Program-made: the position numbers and the translations under genes
In this document: piece after piece, positions 40,970 to 48,865 of the stretch
Layout of the letters: every line of letters begins with the position of its first letter
Numbering within the stretch: the stretch's first letter is position 1
The notes under the pieces: generated by a model
What the model saw: only the letters and a program-made list of their open reading frames with translations
The model's database searches: none
Told to the model about the DNA's origin: nothing
Source: Acidimicrobiaceae bacterium
GTDB taxonomy: Bacteria > Actinomycetota > Acidimicrobiia > Acidimicrobiales > RAAP-2
NCBI GenBank assembly: GCA_003160115.1
Contig: PLQL01000016.1
Span: 17,683-69,629, forward strand
Reading direction: 5' to 3'
Length of the DNA: 51,947 nt

Positions 40970-41599
40970 TCAATCACGCCCGGCGAGTATCGAGACGCCG
41001 TCGCCGCTCAAATCAGCCAGTGCCCCCTTCCTCCCGGTCATGGCGAGCACGAGTGACTGCAGCGGCCCTGACACGACGGGTCCTGTCCCGTGTGACCAAC
41101 TGGCGTCGGTTGCCCGAAGTTGCACGCCGGTAATACGACGTTTGGAACCAATGAGCAGATTGCTGTTCTTCCAATTGTCGGCTACCGCAAGGAGCGCCGC
41201 CTCGGGCGACTTGTGGGTGATGCCCAAGGGACGTCGGATGTCGTCCCCGTGAACCACGATTTCGCCGAGCATCGCAATGACCGGGGCGGGGGGATGGTTG
41301 GTCGTGGTGGTCCTTGACTGGAGACGTCGAATCAATTCAGAGGGTTCGAGCGCCGCAAGCTTCTTCGCATCACGTTCAGCGAAGACGTCAAATTTGAAGC
41401 CGGCGCTGGCGAGCTCTTTATAGAAGTTAAGTGTGGTCTGCTCCGCCGCGGAAAGAACGTGGCCCACGACTTCCTTCACGTTCCACGCACCGCACCAGGT
41501 GGGCGCCGACCATTGCTCGGGTGAGAGTGATCGCAGCGTTTCGACGAATTGTTCACGTTCGCCATGTATGTTGGACCAGATTTCCTGCTTGTTCATCAT
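40970..41599 (-). CDS. Mycothiol-dependent maleylpyruvate isomerase-family (DinB-fold) protein
   Basis: This 209-residue protein belongs to the TIGR03083-like, metal-binding DinB four-helix family common in actinobacteria that use mycothiol. The opening helix is REQFVETLRSLSPEQWSAPTWCGAWNVKEVVGHVLS, with the first histidine ligand in GHVLS; the other ligands are in LGEIVVHGDDIRRPLG near 115-130. Family members isomerise maleylpyruvate or conjugate thiols, but most are uncharacterised. AAGGGGG lies before the tandem ATGs (41599/41596). It converges with the rhamnosidase gene and stands 76 nt from the ECF sigma gene on the same strand, possibly part of its regulon. Confidence 0.8.
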   Translation of the reverse strand: MMNKQEIWSNIHGEREQFVETLRSLSPEQWSAPTWCGAWNVKEVVGHVLSAAEQTTLNFYKELASAGFKFDVFAERDAKKLAALEPSELIRRLQSRTTTTNHPPAPVIAMLGEIVVHGDDIRRPLGITHKSPEAALLAVADNWKNSNLLIGSKRRITGVQLRATDASWSHGTGPVVSGPLQSLVLAMTGRKGALADLSGDGVSILAGRD

Positions 41600-41675
41600 G
41601 CCCCCTTCTTGTCAAGAATGGATTTCATTCGAGAATTTACCGAACCAAACCGCGTTCGACGATAGTGACTGGCTG

Positions 41676-42917
41676 TCACGATGCCCCCTTCACGGCACTC
41701 TCCGACGAGATGTCATCGAGTCGCTGCTGAAGAAAACTGCGCTCAACTGCATTGTCGGTCAGGAGCAGGGCCAGCTCGTACGAGGCAACCGCCCGCTCGC
41801 AATGCCCTAAGCGATAGAAGAAATCTGCACGAGCACTTTCGTAGTAGGTGTAATGAGCGAGGAATGGATCGCTCGAGAGTTCGTCGAGCGCCGAGAGGCC
41901 CGCGAGAGGCCCCTCCGCGAAGCCGATCGCCACTGCTCGATTCAGTGCTACCACTGGTGATGGCCAAGTGAGAAGAAGAAGGTCGTAGATCGAAACGATC
42001 TCTCCCCAGTCGGTCTCGGAAAACGATGGCGCCTCGGCGTGCACCGCCGCTATCGCCGCCATGAGGGAGAACCGCGTCGGTGGCCGGTGCGTCAGGGATT
42101 CTCGCACGAGACCGATGCCCTCGAGTATCGATTCATGATCCCACTTGGACCGGTCCTGGTCCTCCAGCAGGACCAGGGCGCCAGTTTCCGATGTTCGTGA
42201 AGTGCGTCGTGCGTCTGAGAGAAGTATCAGGGCCAGAAGTCCGGCCACGCCGGGATCGCTCGTGAGGAGTTCACGCAGCATCCTCGCAAGTTGAAGGGCG
42301 CGACTCGTCAGATCGTCGCGGACGAGACTGGAACCCGATGGTGCCGTGTGGCCGGTCGTAAACACCAGGTGCACGACGTCCAACACCGCCTCGATTCGAT
42401 CGGGCAGCTCGTCGGCGCTCGGTACGTGGTAGGGGATGTGGGAGACGGCAATCTTCTTCTTAGCTCGGGTCAGGCGTGCCGCCATCGCCGATTCCTTGAT
42501 GAGAAAGGCCTTCGCCACCTCCGCCGTGGTGAGTCCACAAACGAAGTGCAAGGTCAGAGCAATCTGGGATTCCAGGTCGAGGGCCGGATGACAGCACGTA
42601 AAGATCAGTCGGAGGCGGTCATCACCGGCATCGTCGCTGCGCGCATCAACCGGTCCATCGTCGACGTCGGCCACCAGCAGGGGAAGAAGTCGGGCGTGTG
42701 TCGCGTGGCGGCGCTGTTGGTCGAGGGCGAGACGACGAGCCACGGTGGTGAGCCATGCGCCGGGCTTGATCGGGATACCGTTGGCCGTCCAGTCGGTGAG
42801 GGCCCGCGCGAACGCATCCTGCACGCACTCTTCGGCGGCATCGATGTCTCGTGTGACCCTCACCGTGGCGGCGAGTACGTACGCCCACTCATTGCGGTGC
42901 GCCTCGGCCACCGCCAC
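41676..42917 (-). CDS. ECF42-type RNA polymerase sigma factor with C-terminal TPR-like domain
   Basis: This is a 413-residue sigma factor. Region 2 is YVLAATVRVTRDIDAAEECVQDAFARALTDW (near 13-43), region 4 is ALTLHFVCGLTTAEVAKAFLIKESAMAARLTRAKKKI (near 120-155), and the long C-terminal half (from PDRIEAVLDVVHLVFTTG) forms helical repeats as in the ECF41/42-like, DUF6596-containing group. ECF42 members have no classical anti-sigma factor and travel with YCII/DGPF proteins; exactly such a gene lies 23 nt upstream on the same strand. GTG 42917 is used; GTG 42911 has a better-placed GAGG. Its targets may include the DinB-fold or YCII genes. Confidence 0.88.
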   Translation of the reverse strand: MAVAEAHRNEWAYVLAATVRVTRDIDAAEECVQDAFARALTDWTANGIPIKPGAWLTTVARRLALDQQRRHATHARLLPLLVADVDDGPVDARSDDAGDDRLRLIFTCCHPALDLESQIALTLHFVCGLTTAEVAKAFLIKESAMAARLTRAKKKIAVSHIPYHVPSADELPDRIEAVLDVVHLVFTTGHTAPSGSSLVRDDLTSRALQLARMLRELLTSDPGVAGLLALILLSDARRTSRTSETGALVLLEDQDRSKWDHESILEGIGLVRESLTHRPPTRFSLMAAIAAVHAEAPSFSETDWGEIVSIYDLLLLTWPSPVVALNRAVAIGFAEGPLAGLSALDELSSDPFLAHYTYYESARADFFYRLGHCERAVASYELALLLTDNAVERSFLQQRLDDISSESAVKGAS

Positions 42918-42940
42918 CTCGGCGTCGGTTCGAGTCGTAC

Positions 42941-43285
42941 TCAGGTCGGCATGATGGGACGGACTTCGACCCCTCCGGTAGGCGCAGGAACGTCCTTGGC
43001 GATTGCGAGCGCCGCGTCGAGGTCTGGCGCCTCGATGAGGTAGTAGCCGCCCAGTGCTTCCTTCGTCTCGACGAAGGCACCATCAGTGACGGTGACCTTG
43101 CCACTCTTGTCGTGGCGCAGACTCGTAGCGCTGTTGGTGTAGTGCAGTGCGTTCCCTCCGCGAAGGCTCGCGCCGTGCTTTTCGCCAAACGCCATATGAC
43201 CCTTCATCACCTTTTCGCCGGTGGCTGGATCGCTCCATGAAGGATCGGACTCATCCTGGTAAATCAATATCAAATACTCTGACAT
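42941..43285 (-). CDS. YCII/DGPF-domain protein, partner of the ECF42 sigma factor
   Basis: A 114-residue YCII-related protein. MSEYLILIYQDESDPSWSDP opens the ferredoxin-like fold, GGNALHYTNSATSLRHDKSGKVTVTDGAFVETKEALGGYYLIEAPDLDAALAIAK (in parts) carries the DG(P/A)F-VETKE-LGG-Y signature, and the last strand is GVEVRPIM. AAGGAG precedes ATG 43285. The track's start at 43615 is a run-through of unrelated sequence. It is cotranscribed with and 23 nt from the ECF42 sigma gene. DGPF proteins are the usual companions and targets of such sigma factors; their molecular role is not established. Confidence 0.87.
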   Translation of the reverse strand: MSEYLILIYQDESDPSWSDPATGEKVMKGHMAFGEKHGASLRGGNALHYTNSATSLRHDKSGKVTVTDGAFVETKEALGGYYLIEAPDLDAALAIAKDVPAPTGGVEVRPIMPT

Positions 43286-43478
43286 CGCAGCTCCTTTGTT
43301 CGTCTCGGGAAATCCCCGTACATCGACGACGAATGGACAATGGCTGAATCGACAACGCTGGCCAATTATGGCAAAGAATCTTTGCTTTGGTGAGAAATTT
43401 CCACCGAAATTCAGGATTTGCCACTCTATGCTCGGGCCAAGTCGCGCAGCGACAGACGCCTCGACCGTGGAGGGAACG

Positions 43479-43925
43479 ATGAGCGGACCAAGCTTCACTT
43501 CAAGTTTTTTGGTTGATAAGAGTCCCGAGGAAGTATTCGCAGCCATCAACAACGTTCGTGGCTGGTGGTCGGGCAACATCGAAGGCGAGACGGACAAACT
43601 CGGTGACGAATTCACGTACCGGTATGAGGATGTCCATTATTCAAAGCAGAAGATCACTGAGTTCGTTCCCAACAAAAAGGTCGTCTGGTTCGTTGAAGAC
43701 AGTTTTTTGAGTTTCGTGAAGGACAAGACCGAATGGAACGGCACGTCGATCTCTTTCGAGGTCACGAAGAAGGGTGACGAGACCGAGGTGCGTTTCACCC
43801 ACCAGGGATTGGTGCCCGAGTACGAATGTTTTGAAGCCTGCTCAGGGGCCTGGAGCTATTACATGAATGAGAGTCTCCGGGAGTACATCGTTTCTGGCCA
43901 CGGTGCGCCGAACAACATTGAATGA
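43479..43925 (+). CDS. SRPBCC-domain protein
   Basis: A 148-residue single START-like domain. SFTSSFLVDKSPEEVFAAINNVRGWWSGNIEG opens the domain, with the W-W-S/x motif at the first helix end; DEFTYRYEDVHYSKQKITEF forms strands, and WNGTSISFEVTKKGDETEVRFTHQGL is the central sheet, followed by the closing helix WSYYMNESLREYIV. GGAGGG precedes ATG 43479. It is divergent from the ECF42-YCII unit across 193 nt and could share its control. Members may bind hydrophobic ligands; nothing more specific is visible. Confidence 0.82.
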   Translation: MSGPSFTSSFLVDKSPEEVFAAINNVRGWWSGNIEGETDKLGDEFTYRYEDVHYSKQKITEFVPNKKVVWFVEDSFLSFVKDKTEWNGTSISFEVTKKGDETEVRFTHQGLVPEYECFEACSGAWSYYMNESLREYIVSGHGAPNNIE

Positions 43926-44357
43926 AATAGCCGAACGAGGAGCAGCTGAATTCCAAGCACCAGTTCGTCCAGTTTCCTGGTTGAGGTGGGTTGCTTCGCG
44001 CATAAGAGCGGGCTGCCTTCGCGTTGACGGTACAAGCCGTCGAGAAAAATACCTAACTATTTAATTCCTCGCATGCTCAGCACGTGCTTTAAGTGGCGGG
44101 ACTCGCTGGCGAGCATTGGAGGAGAGATGTACCTATTCGTGATGCCCGCCAGGTTGACGGGCCTCTTCATGACCTGCGACTGGTGTTGCCTGGAATCAGG
44201 AAAGTGCCGGTGGGATCGACGGAGGATCAGACGGGCAACTTTTGCCAGTCCGTCCATGCTGCATAATCAGAGGTAGCACGGACTGCTCGTCCAAGAAACT
44301 GGGCCGGGCCAGGTGTGGCAACTATCGCCTCGATTGCGGGCAGATTGGAAGGCTCCA
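43926..44357. other. Intergenic region with one doubtful Cys-rich micro-ORF
   Basis: No firm gene in about 430 nt. A 49-codon frame from ATG 44127, with GGAGG four bases upstream, encodes a peptide with TCDWCCLESGKC and a basic end. It may be spurious. The stretch 44040-44070 is AT-rich and could hold a promoter. Confidence 0.25.
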
Positions 44358-44741
44358 GTGAAGAACCAGCCGGACGATAAAGATGGCGCGCCCGTAGCTA
44401 GCACGAAGCAAGGAGATGTGCCCGGTGAGTCCGGAGCCGAGCCTCGTACTACTTCTGAGGGAATCACGTCGACGCGAACGTCGAGGGCGTGGATTCGACT
44501 ACTTCCGGCACTGTTGGTCTTGGTCGTCGTACTGGTGTTTGTCTTTCAGAATCCAAAGGACGTAAAAGTGAGCCTCTTCACTTTTTCTGGTGCGCTTCCT
44601 CTCTCGGTGGCCCTTCTTGGTGCGGTGATACTCGGAGCTCTGATGGCGCTGGCGCTGGGCTCGTTGCGTATTCTTCAGCTTCGCCGACAGGTCCATCGAA
44701 GGTCGGGAAACGCCAAAGAAGACAATCTTCGTACTCGATGA
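44358..44741 (+). CDS. LapA-domain (DUF1049-like) membrane protein
   Basis: A 127-residue inner-membrane protein from GTG 44358, with GGAAGG upstream; the track's start at 44313 is unsupported. A disordered polar N-terminus of about 45 residues precedes helix one (LLPALLVLVVVLVFVFQN), then the LapA signature NPKDVKVSLFTFSGALPLSVALLGAVILGALMALAL, and a basic cytoplasmic helix (LRILQLRRQVHRR). LapA-like proteins support lipopolysaccharide or envelope assembly in other phyla; in actinobacteria their role is unclear. No partner gene is visible. Confidence 0.78.
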   Translation: MKNQPDDKDGAPVASTKQGDVPGESGAEPRTTSEGITSTRTSRAWIRLLPALLVLVVVLVFVFQNPKDVKVSLFTFSGALPLSVALLGAVILGALMALALGSLRILQLRRQVHRRSGNAKEDNLRTR

Positions 44742-44850
44742 AGATGGATTTCATTCGAGTGATCGACGGGGGATGAATACTGTACCCGCCTTGGCGTGAG
44801 GGCATATTCGTTTGCGAACCCTGTGAAGAGACCGAGGCATGGACAGTAAG

Positions 44851-44856
44851 TAGTTT
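44851..44856 (+). promoter_or_regulatory. -10 hexamer of a small membrane protein gene (leaderless)
   Basis: TAGTTT followed by exactly six bases and ATG 44863. No ribosome site is present. Confidence 0.5.
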
Positions 44857-44862
44857 GGATTG

Positions 44863-45030
44863 ATGCGAAGCACGACTGACGCCGTACTTTATGTACTTGT
44901 CATGGTGGCGGTCGTCGTCGGCGTGGATGTCCTCTTCTTTAGGCACCATTTCATGGTCCGGCTCGTAGCCAATGTCGGCATTGTCTTGGTGTTCGCGGCG
45001 TTCTATACGACGTTCCTGAGGCATCGTTGA
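44863..45030 (+). CDS. 55-residue two-helix membrane protein (not in ORF track)
   Basis: A 55-residue ORF: MRSTTDAVLYVLVMVAVVV leads helix one (through VDVLFF), then RHHFMVRL as a basic loop, then helix two (VANVGIVLVFAAFYTTFL) and RHR-stop. Positive loop between helices suggests both ends outside or a hairpin. A leaderless promoter hexamer six bases upstream supports translation. The hydrophobic pattern is sharply defined on one frame, unlike neighbouring shadow ORFs. No family recognised. Confidence 0.6.
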   Translation: MRSTTDAVLYVLVMVAVVVGVDVLFFRHHFMVRLVANVGIVLVFAAFYTTFLRHR

Positions 45031-45082
45031 GTACAGTCGCCAGATGTAGATTGTCACCGAGTTGGATATTGGGGGTCAAGAA

Positions 45083-45469
45083 ATGCCTAGGTACTTGATT
45101 TCGTTCGATGACGGTGCAACGACCTTCGCCGAGGAAGATTTGCCAGCGGTGGGCGATGCCGCGCACTCGGTGGTCCTCGCGGCTCAGGAGGCCGGAGTGT
45201 GGGTTTTTGGCGGTGGGGTGGCGAGCCAGCAGGCGAGCATCGTCGCTACCGACGGCATCGTGGCAGACGGTCCCTACCCGGAGACCAAAGCGGTCATCGG
45301 CGGGTTCGCAATCGTCGACGTGCTTTCGCGCGAAGATGCCCTGAAGTGGGCTGCCAAATTTGCCGTCGCCTGCCGCTGCGCGCAAGAAGTCCGGGAGATA
45401 ATGTTTGACCCGCGCGTCTTATCCAATGAGATTCGCGCCGACCTACTTCAGCATGACAAGGCTTTGTGA
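45083..45469 (+). CDS. YCII-related domain protein
   Basis: A 128-residue ferredoxin-like protein of the YCII group. MPRYLISFDDGATTFAEEDLPAV starts the fold; the middle AAQEAGVWVFGGGVASQQASIVATDGIVADGPYPETKAVIGGFAIVDV (in parts) has the DG-x-DGPYPETK-GGF signature, close to DGPF proteins; ending with the helix EDALKWAAKFAVACRCAQEVREI. A GGGGGT stretch precedes ATG 45083. It sits apart from any sigma factor but may belong to the ECF42 regulon in trans. Function of the family is not established. Confidence 0.78.
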   Translation: MPRYLISFDDGATTFAEEDLPAVGDAAHSVVLAAQEAGVWVFGGGVASQQASIVATDGIVADGPYPETKAVIGGFAIVDVLSREDALKWAAKFAVACRCAQEVREIMFDPRVLSNEIRADLLQHDKAL

Positions 45470-45608
45470 GGCGAAATCAGCGCTGGCATCGCCGAGTGGC
45501 AATCCGAATGCTTAGAACCGAGCCGCTACGAACGCGGTGCACCTGTAATGAAAGTTGGGCGCAGTTTGGGTCTCGGCACGAAGCTTCGTTTGACTTAAGT
45601 GAAACGCG

Positions 45609-46364
45609 ATGACCGACCAGGAGCCGTTTTCTACCCGTGAGTCCAAAGGGATGCTGTCCTCGCGCCCCATCACACTGCTCATCGTCGCGATTGTCGCCTG
45701 CGTTGTTCTAGCGAACGTTTGGAGCGCCTACCGAGCGACCAACCGCATTCAGTCCAGTCCGAATTGGGCCGGCTACGTGTGGCCCAACGCCCAACCAGTG
45801 CAATTCGTGAGCGCCAACGTGACGGTGCCCACGCTTGACTGCCACTCGACGGCGAACGCACGCTCCAGTGCATGGGTTGGTGTCGGGGGCTATGGGGCCA
45901 ACTCGATCTGGCCCTTCCCGCAAACTGGCATCAATATGGACTGTTTGCACGGAAAGCAAGTGGATTTCACCTGGTGCAGCCATTCAAGTTTTCGGGAGGA
46001 TTACGTTGAACCGGGGGATTGGATTGCTGAGTCGGTCTATCTCAAGAGAGGTCATTGGTTCTGTGAAGTTCAGGACGTGACGGCCGGGAGCGACCAGGTT
46101 CATGAGTTGAATTATTCGTACAAGGGGACGGTTGCCTCGTCGGAGTGGATTGTCGAGGATCCAACGCTGAATCTAAAACGAAAGAACCTCGCCAAGTTGG
46201 CCAATTTCCGATCGGTTACTTTTCAAAATCTAAAGTTGGGCCCAGGCACGCTTGTTTTGGGAACCGGGAACCTGCACCATGAGATTCAGATTGAGGGATC
46301 GTCGGGAAAGGTTGAGGCCAAGCCGACGTGGACTGGCCCTGAGTTGAAAGTTACTTTTCGATAA
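45609..46364 (+). CDS. Membrane-anchored G1 (eqolisin-like) acid peptidase
   Basis: A 251-residue protein with an N-terminal anchor (PITLLIVAIVACVVLANVW, about 20-38) and an exported beta-sandwich domain. SPNWAGYVWPN is the family opening, then FVSANVTVPTLDCHSTANARSSAWVGVGGYG, where VP and WVGIGG are typical. The catalytic glutamine is expected in FPQTGINMDC and the catalytic glutamate in VASSEWIVEDP, matching the Q/E dyad of scytalidoglutamic peptidase. Four or more cysteines may form disulphides. G1 enzymes work at low pH, mostly in fungi and acidophiles, so an acidic habitat is suggested. No clear ribosome site precedes ATG 45609. Confidence 0.8.
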   Translation: MTDQEPFSTRESKGMLSSRPITLLIVAIVACVVLANVWSAYRATNRIQSSPNWAGYVWPNAQPVQFVSANVTVPTLDCHSTANARSSAWVGVGGYGANSIWPFPQTGINMDCLHGKQVDFTWCSHSSFREDYVEPGDWIAESVYLKRGHWFCEVQDVTAGSDQVHELNYSYKGTVASSEWIVEDPTLNLKRKNLAKLANFRSVTFQNLKLGPGTLVLGTGNLHHEIQIEGSSGKVEAKPTWTGPELKVTFR

Positions 46365-46497
46365 GTCATGGACGTCAGTACGAAGCGAGAGCACGCCTTC
46401 TTCGCGGACCGCAGGACCCTCCCAATTCCGTAGAAACGAAGGAGATGAACAAGGAATCTGCCATCCTTACAACTAGAGGAAAGTAAGGATAACGGGC

Positions 46498-46746
46498 ATG
46501 GACGTCGCCGCGAAGTTGAGTTCGAAGGTTCAAATCACAGTTCTCAAGGCGGTCCGTGACGTCCTCGAACGTGAAGAAGGCGATGACGTGCTCTTTCGAG
46601 TCGAGGGCCAGCGAGCGATCATGTCCAAGACACCCCAATTACTCGACTTGGCGGGATCCATAGCAGTGCCGGAGGACAAACGAAGTGCGACATGAGATGA
46701 AGTCCTGCACGCAGCCTGCACCCGCCGGACAGGGGACGCGCACTGA
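46498..46746 (+). pseudogene. Truncated AbrB/VapB-type antitoxin gene
   Basis: The ORF (65 codons, 46498-46695) encodes a swapped-hairpin DNA-binding domain: AAKLSSKVQITVLKAVRDVLEREEGDDVLFRVEG, as in AbrB/MazE/VapB antitoxins. The stop TGA at 46693 interrupts the family's usual toxin-binding tail: the same frame continues DEVLHAACTRRTGDAH to a second TGA at 46744-46746. A W-D-E-V motif is expected there, so the TGA is probably a mutated TGG. AAGGA precedes ATG 46498. The natural stop overlaps the start of the toxin remnant. Confidence 0.7.
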
Positions 46747-47039
46747 CCTGCTTCATTGATGCCAACGTGCTCGAGACGCATTTGACGAATGACCCACCTA
46801 ATCTCGCGCGCCGCGCCACAACATCGCACTCGCGATGCGATCCCTGCTTGCCGTGGATTCAACTTCGTGCGCCGACGTCTCTTTGTTACTTCGCTCGATC
46901 GAGGTATACGAGACCGAACGAATTGAATTACGCTGAGGCCTACTTAGTCGCTTGCGCGGAGACGACCGGCGTTCGGTCGATCACTTCTATTGACAGGTCA
47001 AAAGACAGGTTGGGAACCGTAACTCGGATCGAACCCTAG
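46743..47039 (+). pseudogene. Decayed PIN-domain toxin (VapC) gene
   Basis: The remnant begins LTCFIDANVLETHLTNDPPNLARRA, the classical VapC N-terminus with the first catalytic Asp, but its start codon is CTG where ATG is expected. After LARRA the middle of the domain is missing. Downstream, one frame gives DVSLLLRSIEVYETERIE and then the adjacent frame gives NYAEAYLVACAETTGV and RLGTVTRIEP, the normal C-terminus, so a frameshift lies near 46925. The total length (about 98 codons) is well under the usual 130-140. The gene is inactive. Confidence 0.75.
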
Positions 47040-47089
47040 CCAAGTCAAGTGCACGCTTAGAGGCGATAGAGCGAGTGGTCTTCGGTCAG

Positions 47090-48292
47090 CTACGGCGTAG
47101 CGATGACCAGCAGGCCGGTCGATACCGGGTGTTCGGTTCCTCGCGACGGCTTGTTCAGCACGCGTCCCTCGGCAAAGAAAGTGGTGGAATTACCTCCATC
47201 CAGGTCGAGCGCGGTCACGACGCCCAGTGACTCGAGTAGACGGTCCAACTGGTAGGCCGTCGCCCCGGACACCGCGTCCTTGCCGTCGACGGTCATGAGG
47301 ACCGTCACGCCTGTTGCCGTCCAGCCGATCAGGGTTCGCGCGTAGGGCTTGACCATGTAGGTGTCAGCGGGAGCAATCGGCGCTACGACGCCCTGATTGA
47401 TGAGGATCGGATGCCCGCCAATGTTGTTGCAACCCGCAGTGGAGGTAGTCGTCAAAGTGACGGTCTCGCCTGGTTCCAGGGATGTCAGCGCCGTGCCGGC
47501 AGGTGCGGAGACGTCGACGCCACCGTCGCCCACCCGAACGGGTTGTGTCGTCTGGCCCACGTACGACAATTGTGCCGTCGTATTGATGGTGGTGGGACTC
47601 GCAGTTCCACCAACCTGGGTGAACTCGTAGGTGGTCCGGCCCCCCGCGGACGGGATGTCGAGAGCGTAAGGGGCGCTATAGAGCAGCGTGCCCGTGAGGG
47701 GGAGACTGATGGTGCTGTACGACAACGGCAGCTCCTGGTTGATCGCGGCGATCGGGACGTTGGTGCCGTTGACCGTCAGGGTGCTGCTCCAGTTGAGCCC
47801 GTTGCTCACTGAATGCCCGTCCAGGTTGGCCTGCTGGTGTGAGATCTCGGGACTGTGCAGTAGGACACAGTTCTGGATGACGCCACCCACTTCATCGCCC
47901 GGGTCGGACACGTTTGGTGGCGTCAGATCGAAGAAGTCAGCGTTGACCGCGGCGACACAACCCGGCGTGTTCTGGCACATCGTACTCGGAGTTTGGATTC
48001 CGCCGTCTATCGCGTCATGAGCCAGACCGATGGCGACTGAGTACTGGGAGCCGTTGAAAGTGAGAACGTGGATCTGTGTAATCACACCGAAGTGGCGACC
48101 GTTGATTGAAAAGATGTGCAAACCACTTTCGCTAACCGTCACGTTGGCTTGCGGCGCGCCGCTCGCGTGGGCGCTTCCCGTAAGCACCATCACGAATGAT
48201 GCCGTCGTCACGAAGGTCGCCATAATGAAGCGGGCGGCACTGGCGACTCGACGTGTCGTGGCGTCATGAAGAACCTCGCGGGTCTGTTTCAT
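47090..48292 (-). CDS. Secreted phosphodiester glycosidase-like (NAGPA-domain) protein
   Basis: A 400-residue exported protein from ATG 48292 (MKQTREVLHD); the track adds 30 doubtful residues. The signal core is FIMATFVTTASFVMVLTGSAHAS. The NAGPA (phosphodiester glycosidase-like) fold shows CVAAVNADFFDLTPP near 110, an RTLIGWTATGVTVLMTVDG strand pair, and the hallmark QLDRLLESLGVVTALDLDGGNSTTFF near 360. Bacterial homologues such as YngK-linked or phage-like proteins are thought to cleave sugar-phosphodiester bonds in envelope or matrix. Four cysteines are present. The upstream region (48293-48768) is long and separates it from the SRPBCC promoter. Confidence 0.82.
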   Translation of the reverse strand: MKQTREVLHDATTRRVASAARFIMATFVTTASFVMVLTGSAHASGAPQANVTVSESGLHIFSINGRHFGVITQIHVLTFNGSQYSVAIGLAHDAIDGGIQTPSTMCQNTPGCVAAVNADFFDLTPPNVSDPGDEVGGVIQNCVLLHSPEISHQQANLDGHSVSNGLNWSSTLTVNGTNVPIAAINQELPLSYSTISLPLTGTLLYSAPYALDIPSAGGRTTYEFTQVGGTASPTTINTTAQLSYVGQTTQPVRVGDGGVDVSAPAGTALTSLEPGETVTLTTTSTAGCNNIGGHPILINQGVVAPIAPADTYMVKPYARTLIGWTATGVTVLMTVDGKDAVSGATAYQLDRLLESLGVVTALDLDGGNSTTFFAEGRVLNKPSRGTEHPVSTGLLVIATP

Positions 48293-48768
48293 TGGGGTTC
48301 TTCGAAGAGAAGAAAGGCTGTCGCCACGGTACGTCAATTCTAGGTTGCTACTCAATGAAACTGAATTCTCGACTGCTCGCAAAGTGCGATGGCGTGAGGC
48401 GTGATGCGCTAGTCATCCCTAGTGTCGTTTCGACCCTTGAGCTTCGAGACAGGAGCATCGACCAGTTCGGCCGACGGACATGAATTGTCGAAACGACCCA
48501 CCGGACGAAGCACACCGCCAGGTCACCGGATAGTGGCCGGTGACCGGTGGTCATCGCTAGGGGTGGGGATGGATTGGTAGAACTCGGAAATCGCGTAGTC
48601 CTGCCACTCGAGGACCGGCGAGTCCGACCAGTCAACCTGGGCCTAGGAATTGGGTGTTGTCGAGTGTCGACGATCCGGTCAGGTGTCGGCGTCCTGGAAT
48701 ACTTAAGTGGCACGTGTCGAGGCGAAATCCTCGTATTTCCTTGGAGAATCAAAGGTTTTAGAAATTGC
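48293..48768. other. Intergenic region with hairpin and a doubtful small ORF
   Basis: About 475 nt. GGTCACCGG (48521-48529), 7-nt loop and CCGGTGACC (48537-48545) form a perfect 9-bp stem without a T-run. A 42-codon frame from ATG 48355 has TAGGTT eight bases upstream, but its peptide (MKLNSRLLAKCDGVRRDALV at the start) shows no motif; I rate it unlikely. Confidence 0.3.
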
Positions 48769-48798
48769 TTGACAGGCAACCATTTGGTTGCCTATACT
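48769..48798 (+). promoter_or_regulatory. Near-consensus promoter with an operator palindrome as its spacer
   Basis: TTGACA (48769-48774), exactly 18 bp, TATACT (48793-48798). The spacer plus one flanking base on each side is AGGCAACCATTTGGTTGCCT (48774-48793), a perfect 9-bp inverted repeat around TT. The next genes encode an SRPBCC protein and an ArsR-SRPBCC fusion, so ArsR-type repression by blocking both hexamers is likely. This is the strongest promoter-like sequence in the window. Confidence 0.8.
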
Positions 48799-48865
48799 TT
48801 GGTATCCGAATAAGTGCGGACGTTTTTATCCCGTCGAAGTCGGCAAGCATGGAAAGGAGCTTCAA

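Noticed and set aside
48348-48779. 143-aa minus ORF upstream of the SRPBCC promoter
   Set aside because: Arg/Pro/Ser-rich, no start signal, and overlaps the promoter hexamers.
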